Below are positions 1-18,077 of a DNA stretch of 64,000 bases, in pieces. Origin of the DNA: Piscicola geometra (taxonomy: Eukaryota; Annelida; Clitellata; Hirudinida; Piscicolidae); NCBI GenBank assembly GCA_943735955.1, contig OX030955.1:12489383-12553382 (forward strand). Direction: 5' to 3'. A model generated the notes under the pieces. It ran no database searches, was not told the origin of the DNA, and saw nothing but the letters and a program-made list of their open reading frames with translations. The position numbers and the translations under genes were made by a program. Position 1 is the stretch's first letter, and each line of letters begins with the position of its first letter.

Positions 1-2340
1 TTTCTTGACGCTCATGCAATTCGTTAATAGTTTTGGTATGCTTAGAAATCGCTTTATTTATGACTTGCTCCACTTAATTCAACTATTTAACTTTTAGAAT
101 TTAAAGTTCAGGATTTCCAAAAAGTATTATCATATTTTAATGGAAATTTATAGTATTAATATTAGGTGTGTATTTGAGTCTTTGCCGTTTATTGGGCTCA
201 TGAATCCTTCAACTAGCAAAATAAATAATAAGCAAGTAAAATAAAAGTTTGATCATTTTTTGCTGCATTTTTGCTTCATTTCATCATTTGAAAAAATTAA
301 AATATGAAAAAAAGACATTTCTTCAGAGGCTGTTGACGAAGCCACTTATTTTTGGGGTTTTCCACAAAAAGTAAAGCGCTTCTCACCAATGTCTTGAACC
401 ATTTACCGAAACAAAAGATAGTCCAAAAAAACAATGTCCAAAGTGTACAATGGGTAAAAAATACTTTTTCCTGAGTATTTATTTACTCTTAAAACAAAAT
501 GAGTTTTGTCATTATGTTCAAGTTCTTGGGTCTGTCTCTCGTTGTATTGTGGTGGTTTTTCTTTCAGTGTTTGTCTCAAATCTAATAATTTATGTTTATT
601 CTGTAATAGCTTATTTGAGTTAGAGCTGCTCGTAACACCCTACGAATAGATGGTCTGATCAAATTTAAACAAAGAGTTTCAAGCTGTGACTATCCGAAGA
701 GTCTAAAGCTTTCCCTGGCTTAAATAAAGGTATTTACTTTTGTAAATCGTGATATATGAATTCTTAATACCAGTTTAAATTTTATGTGAAATAATTTTAT
801 TTTAGACTATGGAGCAGGTGTTTTCATGCCAAAAACGTATTTTTTCATCTATTGGCTCTTAGTTTTAAGTAATTCAGAACCCTTGATTTTGCACTTCTAC
901 AAATGCTGTTAGATGTTTTTTGACGGTTTATGATCAGCTTCTAAAAGTTTTTTAAGTTGAAATTGTGTCTGGAAAAAATCTTTATTGACTGATGTCTAGA
1001 ATTCTTTATTTTTAACTATATTTTATTCCTCGATAATCAAAATCGCCAGTTTTGACGCGTTTAAAGAATTCTTTCGTGTTTTTAAGACATTTTTTCCTAT
1101 ATTTCTCTGGAAGAATTCCAAGTTTTCAAGAATTTTGGTTTTTTAAATTAACGTAGTGTAATAGAAATCCACGCAACAATGATTTATTAGCCACAAATTA
1201 GAATGTTTCACTTTAGGATTAGAACATTTTTCACACTTTAAATGATGGCAGACACTGATTAAAAAAATAAATTATTTTACTTCAATTTGGAGGCATTAAA
1301 ATCAGAAAGTATGAATTCTCTATCTTGTAGTCGTGTTTTGGGTAGAATGAGGCGAGTTCTAGATAAAGCGAGTTCTGAATGATGCGGGTTTTTGAGTTTT
1401 TGCTGAACTAAATGGCTTTGACTTATTACCTCGTCCATTCACCAAAGTAATTAGAATTGTTCCCATGTTATTTCGTGTTTTCTGTCTTTCTAAATCTTTT
1501 CAAAAAAATACTTTTAAAAGCTAGACGTTTTTTAATGTAAAATTTTTTTAAAATACAAATTTTGCTTTATTATTAAATCTGTTGGTTTTCAAACGACCTT
1601 AAATTCCCATGTATTCAAATGACATTAAAACAAAATTAATCTGACAAATTTGGCATTAAAAAACTTTTCTTAATTCTTATTTACAAAAAATTCTAAAAAG
1701 TTGGAATGGTTAATTAACTTTTAAATCTGCAACTAGATCGTCGACAAAAATGTAAGTGCTATTTTAAGAAGATAGAATGGCTTATTAGCTTTTTAATCTG
1801 CAACAAGTTCACAGCACCAAAGTTTTTTTAAAGTGTTCTAAATGTCATTTTCAAGCACATCAGAACTTTTAAACAGCGTTCGAAATCATTTGCGACTTCT
1901 TCTACCTATAATCCATTCATTTCTTTATTTAGAAAGTAAATTTCTTTGAGCATGATACCAATCCAATTTAAATTTGAAATTTATAAGGCAGTTGCTTGAA
2001 TTGGGATAATTTCTTTAAAATGAACTTCAAGTTTCAACCATGCATCTTCCATCATTGCTGCTCTGAATTCTTTTGCTTTATTGTTCGATACATTAAACTT
2101 AAAAACACAAAGTTTCCCCATAATCGGTCAAGTCATAGCACAAAATAAATGAATTCTTTCTATTCATAGGGCTTAAGTATATATAGGGAGTGCCCATTTT
2201 CTGTAAACGATTTACATGTCGATAATAAAGATTCGATCCACGACATTTCCAACTAAATCTGCGCCATTTATTTCCAGACCTTTGCCATTTAAAAGAGTTT
2301 TAAAGTTTTTACGAAACTAAAATGTTTTCCCGTTATTTGC
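1..2340. other. AT-rich intergenic DNA, no gene seen
   Basis: Both strands are broken by frequent stops. I see no long frame, no convincing splice-bounded exon, no RNA gene and no strong tandem repeat. The sequence is A+T rich with many A and T runs. Confidence 0.6.
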
Positions 2341-2526
2341 AAAGCTTTCACCAAGAGTTTGAAGGCCAGTTCTGAAGGTGACAACATCTCAGAGTCTGAA
2401 CAATCTAATTAGCAGGAGGCAAGCGAGACAACAGTGATCACTGAGACCTTTGATGACTAATTGGAAGAAATGCCAGAAAAAACATGTGAAAAAATCTTCA
2501 AAGTTGTTTGTATCAAATTAAAATAG
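2341..2526 (+). pseudogene. Possible decayed coding fragment
   Basis: One plus frame reads as three consecutive acidic, protein-like pieces separated by only two stops (TAG at 2410, TAA at 2458) and ending at TAG 2524. The pieces contain runs such as SEGDNISESEQSN and LEEMPEKTCEKIFK. The composition looks more like protein than the surrounding DNA, which suggests a relic of a gene or transposon. I recognise no family, and a chance open stretch is quite possible. Confidence 0.2.
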
Positions 2527-2892
2527 AAACATCATTCAGTTAATTAAGACTGTCGTTTTTTAAACTTCCATGAGCTATATATCAAAAAGTTTTGACGATA
2601 AATCGAAACCGATAATTGAGTCACGAAACAGCCGCTTTGATGTGTGACTCGCAGTTCTCTAAGTAAAGTTCCCAAAAAAGTTGCAAACTATTAAAAACAA
2701 ATAAAAACCTATATATAGAATAAAACTATAATAAGTTCAGTTCACCTTTCATTTAGCAATAAATATAAAAGCCTAATACAGATTTCATGTTTGCACGTTC
2801 GATTCGATGGATAGCGTCACACACCTGCTGTTACCTCGTCAACTCGGAACTTCCCAACTCATAACTCTTTTACAATTTCCTTTTTTCTTTGT

Positions 2893-3154
2893 CCATCCAT
2901 CCATCCATCCATCCATCCATCCATCCATCCATCCATCCATCCATCCATCCATCCATCCATCCATCCATCCATCCATCCATCCATCCATCCATCCATCCAT
3001 CCATCCATCCATCCATCCATCCATCCATCCATCCATCCATCCATCCATCCATCCATCCATCCATCCATCCATTCATCCATCCATCCATCCATCCATTCAT
3101 CCATCCATCCATCCATCCATCCATCCATCCATCCATCCATCCATCCATCCATCC
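2893..3154. repeat. (CCAT)n microsatellite
   Basis: About 65 tandem copies of the tetranucleotide CCAT (ATGG on the other strand), with two CCAT-to-TCAT interruptions near 3071 and 3095. A tetranucleotide repeat is read as a four-residue peptide repeat in every frame, so the several open frames here (IHPS on plus, MDGW on minus) are artefacts. Confidence 0.95.
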
Positions 3155-3484
3155 GTTCACTTAGCTAACACCTCAAACAACAATCAATTACTTCTCCAAA
3201 AAGTCTAAGAGAGTTGGATTTGAAAAACCTTCTATTTATTTTACAACGTTTTTAAAACTGCATAATCGATTTCCTTCTCTTGATGCTTTATTTATACCTT
3301 TCGTACTTTGCAAACTTGCTTCAATAATGCGATGACCCGCTCCAGACAGCCTCAAAATGGCATTAAAGTCCAGCCTGCAGCAGCCAGACGCCAGCAAATT
3401 GCGTTTTTCTGGTTGATTCTGTTCTCACCGAGGTAGCATTGTTGCTGTTGCTGTTGTTTTTATTGTTGTCGCTGTAATTCGGTT
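3155..3484. other. Intergenic DNA with a short GTTGCT-rich tract
   Basis: Nothing gene-like is visible. A short run of GTTGCT/GTT triplets near 3436-3470 reads as poly-Gln/Asn on the minus strand. Confidence 0.5.
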
Positions 3485-3703
3485 TTACTCATTCTGTTGA
3501 GTATTGACTGGGCCAGCTGCATCGCTCTGCATTGAGGAAAAGTCTGAAAGGTGGCCGAAGGTGGCACATTCGAGGCATCTACACCGCACCACGTGGAGGT
3601 TGTGAGATGCCGTGGTGTTGCTGCTGTTCTTACCGTTTCTATTTCTGCTGTTGCGATTGCTACGGTTACGCACTGAAAGAACGGAGCACTGAGTCAGAAA
3701 CAA
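3485..3703 (-). pseudogene. Possible gag-type zinc-knuckle relic
   Basis: The minus frame is Arg/Asn/Ser-rich and then contains CLECATFGHLSDFS. This matches the spacing of a retroelement CCHC knuckle (C-x2-C-x4-H-x4-C) except that Ser stands where the last Cys should be. Basic N/R/S-rich sequence ahead of such a knuckle is common in gag or ORF1 proteins of retrotransposons. No reverse transcriptase lies nearby. Treat it as a weak candidate for a dead element; a chance frame is not excluded. Confidence 0.22.
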
Positions 3704-5100
3704 AATGACAACAATGTGTTTATATATATGTACTGAGTGTTATGAGCATCTCATAACACGTTCAAACTCAATTATTTTAAATATTTTTTACAAAAAGTTG
3801 TTATTGGCTGATAATATTGCCGACTTTCCATCCTAATAAATCATCTCGACACTCGATGACTCATACACCTCTGTATACCTGCACTGAATCCACATCCATC
3901 TGTCTCCGTTCAATTTATACTCTTCAGTTATTCAATGCGTTGTTAAAATAAAATCTTCTTCTTGAATCAATAATGGAATTAATCTAATAATGAAATAACA
4001 TTATCTGTGCATTGGTACAACAAGATCTTAAAAAAATAAGAAAGTAGGGGAAAAGAATTAGGTAAGAGCTCTGAAACGTGAGAATTCTAAAAAAAGTAAA
4101 ATAAGGTCACCCCACTTCACAACTCCACTTATCAGTGCGTTCCAGTACACTTCGAAACACAGCAGTGCACACAGGTACACAGAAGTGCAGAGCAGTACAC
4201 AGAGGTACGAAGAGAAAGTCAAGAAGCGTCATCGACGCCCAATCCATTGATTCAGGCACTCCTGCTCGCAATACCGCTCTTTCATAAACCAATTAGTCGA
4301 TCGCGTGGCGAAGGGAATTGAGCTGGTTGGGAGTAGGGAGTAAACTTTGACGATTTAGTTTACTCACTGATGTAACGCAACTCTCGCAAAATTGATTTTT
4401 GTGCAATTTTAATTGAGATTTCAACATTTCAATGTGGAAATACAACTTGGGATCGAGTGTCATGTTCAAGAGATTTAACACTTTCAGACTTTTTCAAATA
4501 AGGTGTAGAGTATTGACATTGTCTATTAATCTCTTCAAATCTGACATTCACAAACTACGTGCACTAGTTATGAGAGTCCACTAAATACACAAAAGATTAT
4601 GTCACGGCGAAGCACCTAATACATTGGGGATGTACACACACGTATGCACACAAGATCACAAAGCTAACGACCATTATCGTCAAGTGTCACAAACAATTCC
4701 TACGTGATTCAATGCTGTAGAAAATATTGTTCAAGTTTGTTAGAGCCTGATGTCGTCCTTAATTGCGAGATCTTGATTTCAATGGCTTAAATGGCTTGTT
4801 TTAGTTTTTCCAGGAAATTGATTTTTCAATGTTTGAGAACTTTAGTGCTTTTGTAGTACAGAGATTTAAAACTCATTTAGTTTATTTACAAATTTGTTTT
4901 AATACCATTTTACATTTTCATACTTTTCTTCTATCTCTTTTTGATTCCTTCTACTTCTGCATGTACTTCTTCCGCTCTGGCCGAATCGGGAAAAACCATC
5001 CAGGATACTGTTTTATAGATCTGGGTTTTTATTTCATTAGTGGAATTTTTTTCGGAAGATGTTTGTAAAGAAGTTAGTTTAATTGTAATTGATTTAATGT
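3704..5100. other. Intergenic DNA downstream of the receptor gene
   Basis: No gene is recognised. A short imperfect tandem of GTACACA/GCAGTGCAC-like words occupies about 4137-4210. Other open frames are short and lack protein-like composition. Confidence 0.5.
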
Positions 5101-5104
5101 TGTT

Positions 5105-5110
5105 TTTATT
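5105..5110 (-). promoter_or_regulatory. Candidate poly(A) signal of the dopamine receptor
   Basis: AATAAA on the minus strand, about 85 nt after the receptor stop codon; a second copy lies at about 5117-5122. The motif is common by chance in DNA this AT-rich. Confidence 0.35.
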
Positions 5111-5193
5111 GTCTTTTTTATTGTTCTCCCGTTTTCAATTATTCGCTTTGATGCTTTCATTTCAGTTGGCACAATATCATTATCGCCACCATC

Positions 5194-11078
<5,885 letters not shown>

Positions 11079-11240
11079 GCTGCTAATTGGATAACTGGAT
11101 GGGTTGGAAAACGATCTTGAAGAAAAGTGCATAAAAAAGAAAACGTCTAAGTGAAGAAAAAATACAATTTGGTTGCAAAAGTCACGTTTGACCAAACATT
11201 CTTTGAGCCAAAAAACTTTTTCAAAACTTTTATCGAACAT

Positions 11241-12397
11241 GCAGTTTTATTAATCTTGAAATTGACTATATATAAACAATAAACCCTGATAAATGTGCAT
11301 ATATTGTCTCTAAAATTTGATAGCCTTAGTTTTTCAGATTTTTTTCCAATTTTTCAATTCAAAAAAGATGTACGATAAACGTGTGGATTTAATTGGCATA
11401 CTTTTTAGAATAATCTTTACCAGATTTAGTGTTAAAGGATATCCGGATTTTTAAGAATAGTTTAACAAAACAAAACAAGTAGTTAAGAGCCCGGCATAAT
11501 GGTTTCAGAATGCTGTTAATGCTGTGATATTAGCTATATAAAAAAATAAAACAAAAACACATATTTTGTGTACATTATTTATTTATTTATTATTTTAGTA
11601 TTGTACAAAAGACAAATACAATAATATTTAAAGGTCGTTTAAAACTGGAACATTACATAATCATACGCAGATTTGGTAGGGTGCAAAGTTAAGTTCATAA
11701 TAAGGCTAATGGGGGGATGCATTGGGGATGAATGAGTGGATAAATGGGTGGTTAAATGAGAAGATAAATGAATGCATGAATTTGTAGATGCATGAATAAA
11801 TCGATAAATGACTTATGAGTATGTCTTGGGAAAATTCGAACCTGGGTTGTCTTCTTACAATGTTGTGTCGAAAAAAATAGTGTCAAGAGGTTAAAGTAGC
11901 TGATTACAATGATTATGACGATGGGGAAAATCTTGTTAATAAAAGAAGAAATTACAATTTATGCAACAAATTTCTAGAAAACCCATGCTTGGTGTTTAGG
12001 TACATTTTTACATAATTAAAAACAGTTTTATAATAAAGAAGAGCTTATGATATATCTTTTAAAAATGATCAGTAAAAACATTCCTTGGAAAGTTTCATCT
12101 TCGGCTCCAGCAAAACGCCACCTCTATTTAAACTCTAGTTCACCTCCACATACATATATGTGCATATGTTCCAGTCAAAACGCGTTAAAGCGGCACTTCG
12201 CGTAATGAACAATTCACTTGGTCAATACGCGTATCGATTTAAAAGCCAGTCAATAAACGAAAAGCCTGATAAATGACTCACATTATTTCACAGTTTAATT
12301 GAAATGAAAAAGATCAAATCTTTAGTCATTTATTAAGCTTATTGCATCTCAATGTTTTAGTTTCTTCAAGAGATTAGATTAAAGTTATGTGAAGTGC
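11241..12397. other. Intergenic DNA upstream of the receptor
   Basis: No gene is seen. An ATTT-rich stretch lies at about 11575-11600. A degenerate tandem of ATGA/GGATGAATGA-like words runs from about 11715 to 11815. Confidence 0.5.
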
Positions 12398-12405
12398 TTG
12401 ATTAC

Positions 12406-12982
12406 CAGTGATAGGCAGCATTCTAAAAAGTTGTAGTTAAACTATAACTATTTTTCAACAAACAATAAGTAGTTTAACTAATAGTTATAAACTTTTTTTG
12501 AGAATAGTTAACTAAACTAAAAAAAGAGTAGTTAAACTTTTCTAAACAATTTTACAACTATTTTAGTATTCCCTTATTGACAGACAGAATCTGAAGCAGC
12601 ATTAACACTGTAACATTGAAAAGCACTAACCATCCGCGGCAGATTTGAGCACAAAAAGAACAGAAAATAAAACAATTAGGAAACGATTAAAACCAAAAAC
12701 TTTAATGTACTTGTCTTGAAAAATATGGAAAACTTCAACTGCAATGCATTTTTTCAGTTTAAAATTCATATTTAAAAAAAGGGCTAACTAAAATATTTCA
12801 GTTAAACTATTTAGTTGGTAACTGAAATATGTTAGTTGAACTATTTAGTTGGCAACTGAAATATGTTAGTTAAAGTTTCATTTTAACTAAACTATATTTT
12901 ATTATTCAAAGTATGCAGAAAACTACAAAAAATAGTTAAATTATTAGTTTGCACCTATTTAGTTAAACTATGCACATCACTG
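12406..12982. mobile_element. Non-autonomous hAT-like transposon (MITE), 577 bp
   Basis: The left end reads CAGTGATAGGCA and the right end, on the reverse strand, CAGTGATGTGCA. These form 12-bp terminal inverted repeats of the hAT type (CAGTG start). The flanks are TTGATTAC at 12398-12405 and CTGATTAC at 12983-12990, an 8-bp target duplication with one mismatch, as expected for hAT. The interior is rich in repeated AGTTAACTA / TTTAGTTAAACTA words on both strands, typical of hAT subterminal motifs. There is no transposase frame, so it would need to be moved by a transposase supplied from elsewhere. Confidence 0.85.
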
Positions 12983-12990
12983 CTGATTAC

Positions 12991-13640
12991 GCATATTGAC
13001 TTTTGATTGCAACATACACATAAAATGTGCATGCCAGGATTATTTTTGATATCTGAGTTTTGATTTTTGGAGCAATTGAAATCTTAATTTTTTTTAAATT
13101 CTATATTTATCCATTTTGTTTTAAATTTCATATTCATTTTCAATATATTTTAAAAATATCTATTTTGTAAAGAAATTAGACGAAAGATTATAGTTCATCC
13201 CTCGGAGAACATTAGGGCCTCAAGCTCTTTTCAAAAATTATTATCAGAATAAAATGAAATGATGGACCTATGAAATTGTATTAAATTGTGCACGTTCATA
13301 GAAATTATTAATGGAAAATCTTAAACTTATGTTTTTCCAGCATTTAAATATTTGTATCTTATGTGCCATTTAAATAATAATGATTGTACACTAATTTGTG
13401 ACCAGGTGTATGATAAGATAGAGCTTGTTTATTTTCACATGTTAGCACCTTCAATCGGCTTGTATAGCTTATCTAAGCTCCATATAAAATATTCAATTGA
13501 ATTATCTTATCGTGAAGGCCATGCTAACGATCTGTAGAGTGACAAAAATTGAGAAAGTGTTACCGATGAAGATAACCAATCTTGACTGCTAGTGGTTTTG
13601 AAACTCTGGATATGTTGGATGTTGTTGACAAGCCTTCCAG
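12991..13640. other. Intergenic DNA
   Basis: AT-rich, no gene or repeat recognised. A 61-codon plus frame at 13352-13537 has no recognisable motif. Confidence 0.5.
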
Positions 13641-13649
13641 AGCCAAAGA

Positions 13650-13890
13650 TGAAGACGATGGCTTAGATGGTAGACGTCGGACTTACAACTTAAAGGTCGC
13701 AAGTTCGAATCCTTGACCAGCAACCGTGAACTATACCTAGTGTACATTATGCGGTGTTTGCGACGTATGCATTGAGAGATGTGTACGTCGTGTGGAGTGG
13801 CGCCTCGGCGCATAAGAACCATGGTTCTCAGAACCATTGTAACATGGCCTGCGTCTGTCAGGCTGTGAACAGTATAAACAAAAAAAAGAT
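13650..13890 (+). mobile_element. tRNA-derived SINE-like element
   Basis: A pol III A-box-like word TGGCTTAGATGG lies at 13659-13670 and a near-consensus B box AGTTCGAATCC at about 13702-13712, with tRNA-like spacing. An unrelated body follows and ends in an A-rich tail (AAACAAAAAAAGA near 13878-13890). The flanking stems do not form a tRNA acceptor arm, so this is a SINE head and not a functional tRNA gene. Boundaries are approximate. Confidence 0.6.
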
Positions 13891-16800
13891 GTAAGAAATA
13901 TGTTGGTGCCAATGGTTTTCACATAAACTTCTAGTGAGTTAGATGATGAGGATTAGTAGGTTTTTTATCAGTTCAGAAACAGGGTTGTTTGCCTAAAAGC
14001 ACCAGCATGTCAATGTGATTGATTTGCAAGGCAAAATGTCGGCTAATTCTGCTCGTTGTAGATGTACTATGAAAACTATTTTTGACGAAACTCATTCTCT
14101 ATCTGATACCTACAAAATCGAGCAAGGAAGGTATAGAGAACATTGGTGATTCATGTGAACAAATGAAAATAGTTGAAGGGGTCTTTGGTCTACGGTATTA
14201 TGCGGCTTTGTAAATATCTCGATTTTTAATTTTCAAAAGAAGGATCAAACTTAATTATCGAGTTTTACGTGTCGAGTTGACAATAGAAAGATGAGACTCT
14301 CAGACGATTAAAAGACAAACTAGCATCTTTTTTTCAAGCAAGATCAGTTAAAATAGTTTATATTTAATTTATTAATTTTTTAGAAACAGAGTTTAAAATA
14401 AAATTGTAAGAATTTAAGTTAATTTTTTAATTAACCCATTTAAAATTGTACGTTGATGACAACTTAAACTTAGAAGCAATTGTTCTTAAGAACTTTTAAA
14501 CGAAAGTTCTTCGCCTCTAACAATGACCAGAACAAAGCGATTATTTCTAATCTTTAAAATAACAAATACGTGACTAACTATAATCCATTACTGATAAAAA
14601 AATTGCTACCCAAAAACTTCTACTGTGAATAAATATGAATTGTTTCATGATTTAGTCGTACTAGCGTTCTGCAGGTTTACGAGCTTGACCATTGTTCTCA
14701 CAAGACATCGGGTGTCACATTGTCACCAAATTAGGGCAATTGAATTAACGCTGAAATTATTTCAAAAGACTTCAATAAATTAAAAATATCTGAATTATTG
14801 TTATTTATATGATACATTAATTCTTTTCTTGGAGCTTTTCTAACTCGTGTAAATCTTTATCTGCCCTCAAAGCGGTTCAGGGAATCCAAACAATATGTTT
14901 TCAGGCATGAAAAGAAACCACGTTTTCCTTGTTTTATGTGCCTTCCTGGCGTTTTTACATTGAAATGTGTAGTTTTATCGCGATTGATGAAACCGAGTCG
15001 GCGATAGTCGTGTTCAAACTACATTATTCTGCGAGTTAACATTAAGACGCTAACGTTCTGGATTCCAAGAAGTTTGAAAGAAGAGTTTAATCTTATAGCA
15101 TTCATTAGTTTGCTGCTGCTCATCCATCACATCTATTTGACGAGATTAAGATGTATCTGCAAGGCTCCACTGATTGGGAGAACAATGATTGAAGTATTGA
15201 TATGCAGAAGAGGTTCTACATTAGTTTATTACATGTGTGATGCGTGTACGATTACTATGAAAGCTGGTGGAAAAATTTAAAGCTGAGAAAAGTGACGGTG
15301 ATAGATGGAAATATAAAAAAATAAAATTGGAGTAATGAAGCAATTATGAACGATCGAAAAACAGATAAGATTGGAGGTTGGTTGCTGATCTGATTTGATC
15401 ATTGATTGTTCAGTCTTTTTTTCTTCTATTCGTTTAACATCCAAATTTTATTTAATTCAACACACTGAGAATCGATGGAAAGTATGTCTGATAAAAAAAA
15501 TAGCAATATCGCTCTCTCCTAATGCATCTCATTCATCCATTTGACTTGCTAGCATCATGAAGCTCAAATTGGAACTTGGAATGCTTGTAACTGATTTTTG
15601 TTTTCACATTATTCAATAAGCACCACTATTATTCTTCTGGTCAACATTCCTTTTCCACATTTATGTAAGAGGACGATGATTTTAGTGATGATGATGATGA
15701 TGATACTGAAGACGATGATGGTGATGGTGATGTGATCGTCGATGATGCCATGAGAAGGATAGGGCGATGATGATATTTCAGCATTCATCGCCAGCGAACT
15801 TTCATATTCGCTGCATTCAAAGCACGCTTTGTATGTTGCCATTGACTGTCAACAGAGCTCATCATCATCATCGTGCCAATTTATTTATCTTACTCGATTT
15901 TCATAATCATCATCATCTTCCTCAACAACATCATCAGCAAAATCATCCTCACCTCATCATTATCATCATCACCATCATCATCAGCATTTATTATCTTTAT
16001 CAATAGTTAAACGATTCATTATTTATTCTTAATCAATTTTTTTCTCTCTTTCGAATATTGTAAAGGACCCCTCTTTGTGTCATTGAAAGGCAAAAAACAC
16101 CGTTGATCCTAACAAAAATTTAAACAAAGGCTTTAATGGCATTTAAAAAAAGCCGACAAAAAAAACTTTAAGAATAGTTTTTTTGAACCATAAATTCCAA
16201 ATAGCACCTTGAAATTTTCTTTAAGAACAATTTATAAAAGACATGCGAGTGAAGGAGGTTTTAGGACCGTTGAATTGAACGTTTCAAGTTTACGAGCAGA
16301 CAAACTTAAAGAAAAATCTAATCTTGATTAATTACCCTTTTAAACATTGTTTTTAAAAATTTTTGATGATTTATTTTTATCCAAACTAATAGCATAAAAA
16401 TGTAAGTTTTAAAGAATTGTGAAGATAAACTGCATTTAATCGTGGCTTTAGAAAAATGAATGCATCTCAAATAATTTGTTTCAAAATAACGTATAACCCT
16501 TTTCTCCAGTACTAACCTTTAATAATGATCTCTCGATGCATGATTTATTAAAAATAGACACTTAATTTTTTTTTGTATCTGGATCGTGATTTTTGCATTT
16601 CTAATTTCAACGTCGTAACGTTGTCGCGCTAGAATCAAGATTGAAGAACTTTCTTTTAATAAAAAGCTTGAATAATTTATAACTTGTTGATCTAAAAAAT
16701 AATTAAATTCTTTCTGAGGTGCCATTTAGAAAAAAAATCTCAGAATTTAAAGTGTATGACTCTTCAGTGGTTGGAATGAAAAGCAACATATTTCCTCATT

Positions 16801-17050
16801 AATATATTATCTATTGAAGTCGCTAATAGGAGCACTTACCTAGAATGTTTTTTATGAAAGGATTTAATAAGAAGTCTCATGTTTTATGAGAGGCGCTTCA
16901 GCGATTTTTCTTATAATTTTTTCTGCCGTGCAAGGTTTTAAATAATTGTTTTTAGTCTCTGCAAACTTTTAAACCTTACAATTAAACTTTTAGAAAATTA
17001 TTTTGAATTTACATTTGGTCATTTTTATTAATTGAAATTGTTCAAATGTG
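13891..17050. other. Long intergenic stretch, no gene recognised
   Basis: Mostly AT-rich unique DNA. Simple repeats are GAT/GAC triplets at about 15672-15750 and ATC triplets at about 15860-16000; both create short open frames. A 68-codon frame at 15074-15280 starts only at TTG and has no known motif. Confidence 0.5.
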
Positions 17051-17054
17051 ATAG

Positions 17055-17330
17055 GTGAACATGTGGCCGAGTGGTTAACGACTCGCGGCTCATAGCCATA
17101 GGTCGTGAATTCGATTCCCACACATCCTAGTAGCCTCCATTTCCTGGAGACAAAATGGGCGCCGCCAAGAGTTTTTCAAAAAGACCTATTTTACAATCTA
17201 ACGTAGGAGAGACCGAGGCAAGATGACGAATGTCTTATATTTTCGGTTTTTTACTAGGTGGGGGCAAATAGCGGACACTGCTGGCTCTCCAATCTGTCTC
17301 CTGTTAAATAAAGGTACTAAAACGTTGAAA
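17055..17330 (+). mobile_element. tRNA-derived SINE-like element
   Basis: The A box TGGCCGAGTGG at 17064-17074 is a perfect class II-style match. A B-box-like TTCGATTCC lies at 17110-17118. About 200 bp of body follow, including CATTTCCTGGAGACAAAATG, ending near TAAATAAAGGTAC. The 3' flank of the head does not pair as an acceptor stem, so a functional tRNA is unlikely. The body contains a GGAGAGACCGAGGCAAGATG word that recurs near 18369 and 18550. Confidence 0.6.
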
Positions 17331-17549
17331 TCGACATTTTTATTTTAGTTGTGAAGCATTTATAGCTTTCCGTTTTAACTTTTATGCATGTGTAAATAAG
17401 CTATTTGCAAAAATATGTAAGATATTTAGTTTCTTTAAAATATTTATTAGTAGTTTCAAATACTACTTATTTATATAAATTTGTGTAAACTAAGTTCCTT
17501 CATGCATGGCAATTGAAACGAAAAGTTAATGCCATACTAAAATTATACT

Positions 17550-18077
17550 CTTTTACTAAATCTTTTAGATTCTTCATTTAATATTTCTAGATCTTCCTTT
17601 AACTGGCTTAAACAATATTATTCTGGGCAAACTTCTTATGTATCCATAGAATTTTCTCGTTCTTCATCAGTTTCTTTATCTTATGGTATTCCACAGGGCT
17701 CAATCCTTCGACCCTTCATTTTTATTCTCTACACCTCTGAACTACCTAATATTATTTCTTCGTCTTAAAATATGCCTAATATGTTTCAAGTTAATAACCG
17801 TACTGCCTCTAATTATCTTTAAAACCTTACTAAACAACCCCCTAAATCTTCATCTTGAAGCGTTATTTTCGCTTTCCAGTTGAACACTCTTTTGCTAAAC
17901 GTTCTTTTTCTTATTGCGGTCCTCTTTTATGGAATTCTTTACCCTTTTCTTTAACTTCAACTAAGTCACTGATAGTTTTCCGTCATGGCCTGAAGACGTA
18001 TTTATTCAAAACGTGATGGCTGAGTGCTTTTGTTGATTTCTAACGGCGCTATACAAATAATGGGTGATTGATAGATG
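17550..18077 (+). pseudogene. Truncated non-LTR retrotransposon (reverse transcriptase 3' end)
   Basis: The plus frame at about 17550-17768 encodes GIPQGSILRPFIFILYTSEL, the conserved G-x-P-Q-G-S reverse-transcriptase motif of LINEs. After a deletion and frame change, 17885-18016 encodes CGPLLWNSLPFSLTSTKSL and RHGLKTYLFKT before a stop, the usual C-terminal text of CR1/Rex-like LINEs. The tail GCGCTATACAAATAATGGG plus GATTGATAGATGG resembles the short-repeat 3' ends of this group. Endonuclease and most of the RT are missing, so it is a dead 5'-truncated copy. Confidence 0.8.

Noticed and set aside
2807..3208. IHPS (plus) and MDGW (minus) repeat frames
   Set aside because: Translations of the (CCAT)n microsatellite, open in every frame.
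15074..15280. 68-codon plus frame with several Cys
   Set aside because: Starts only at TTG and shows no splice signals or recognisable motif.
17058..17130. Functional tRNA gene
   Set aside because: A and B boxes are present but no acceptor stem pairs and the sequence continues into a SINE-like body.
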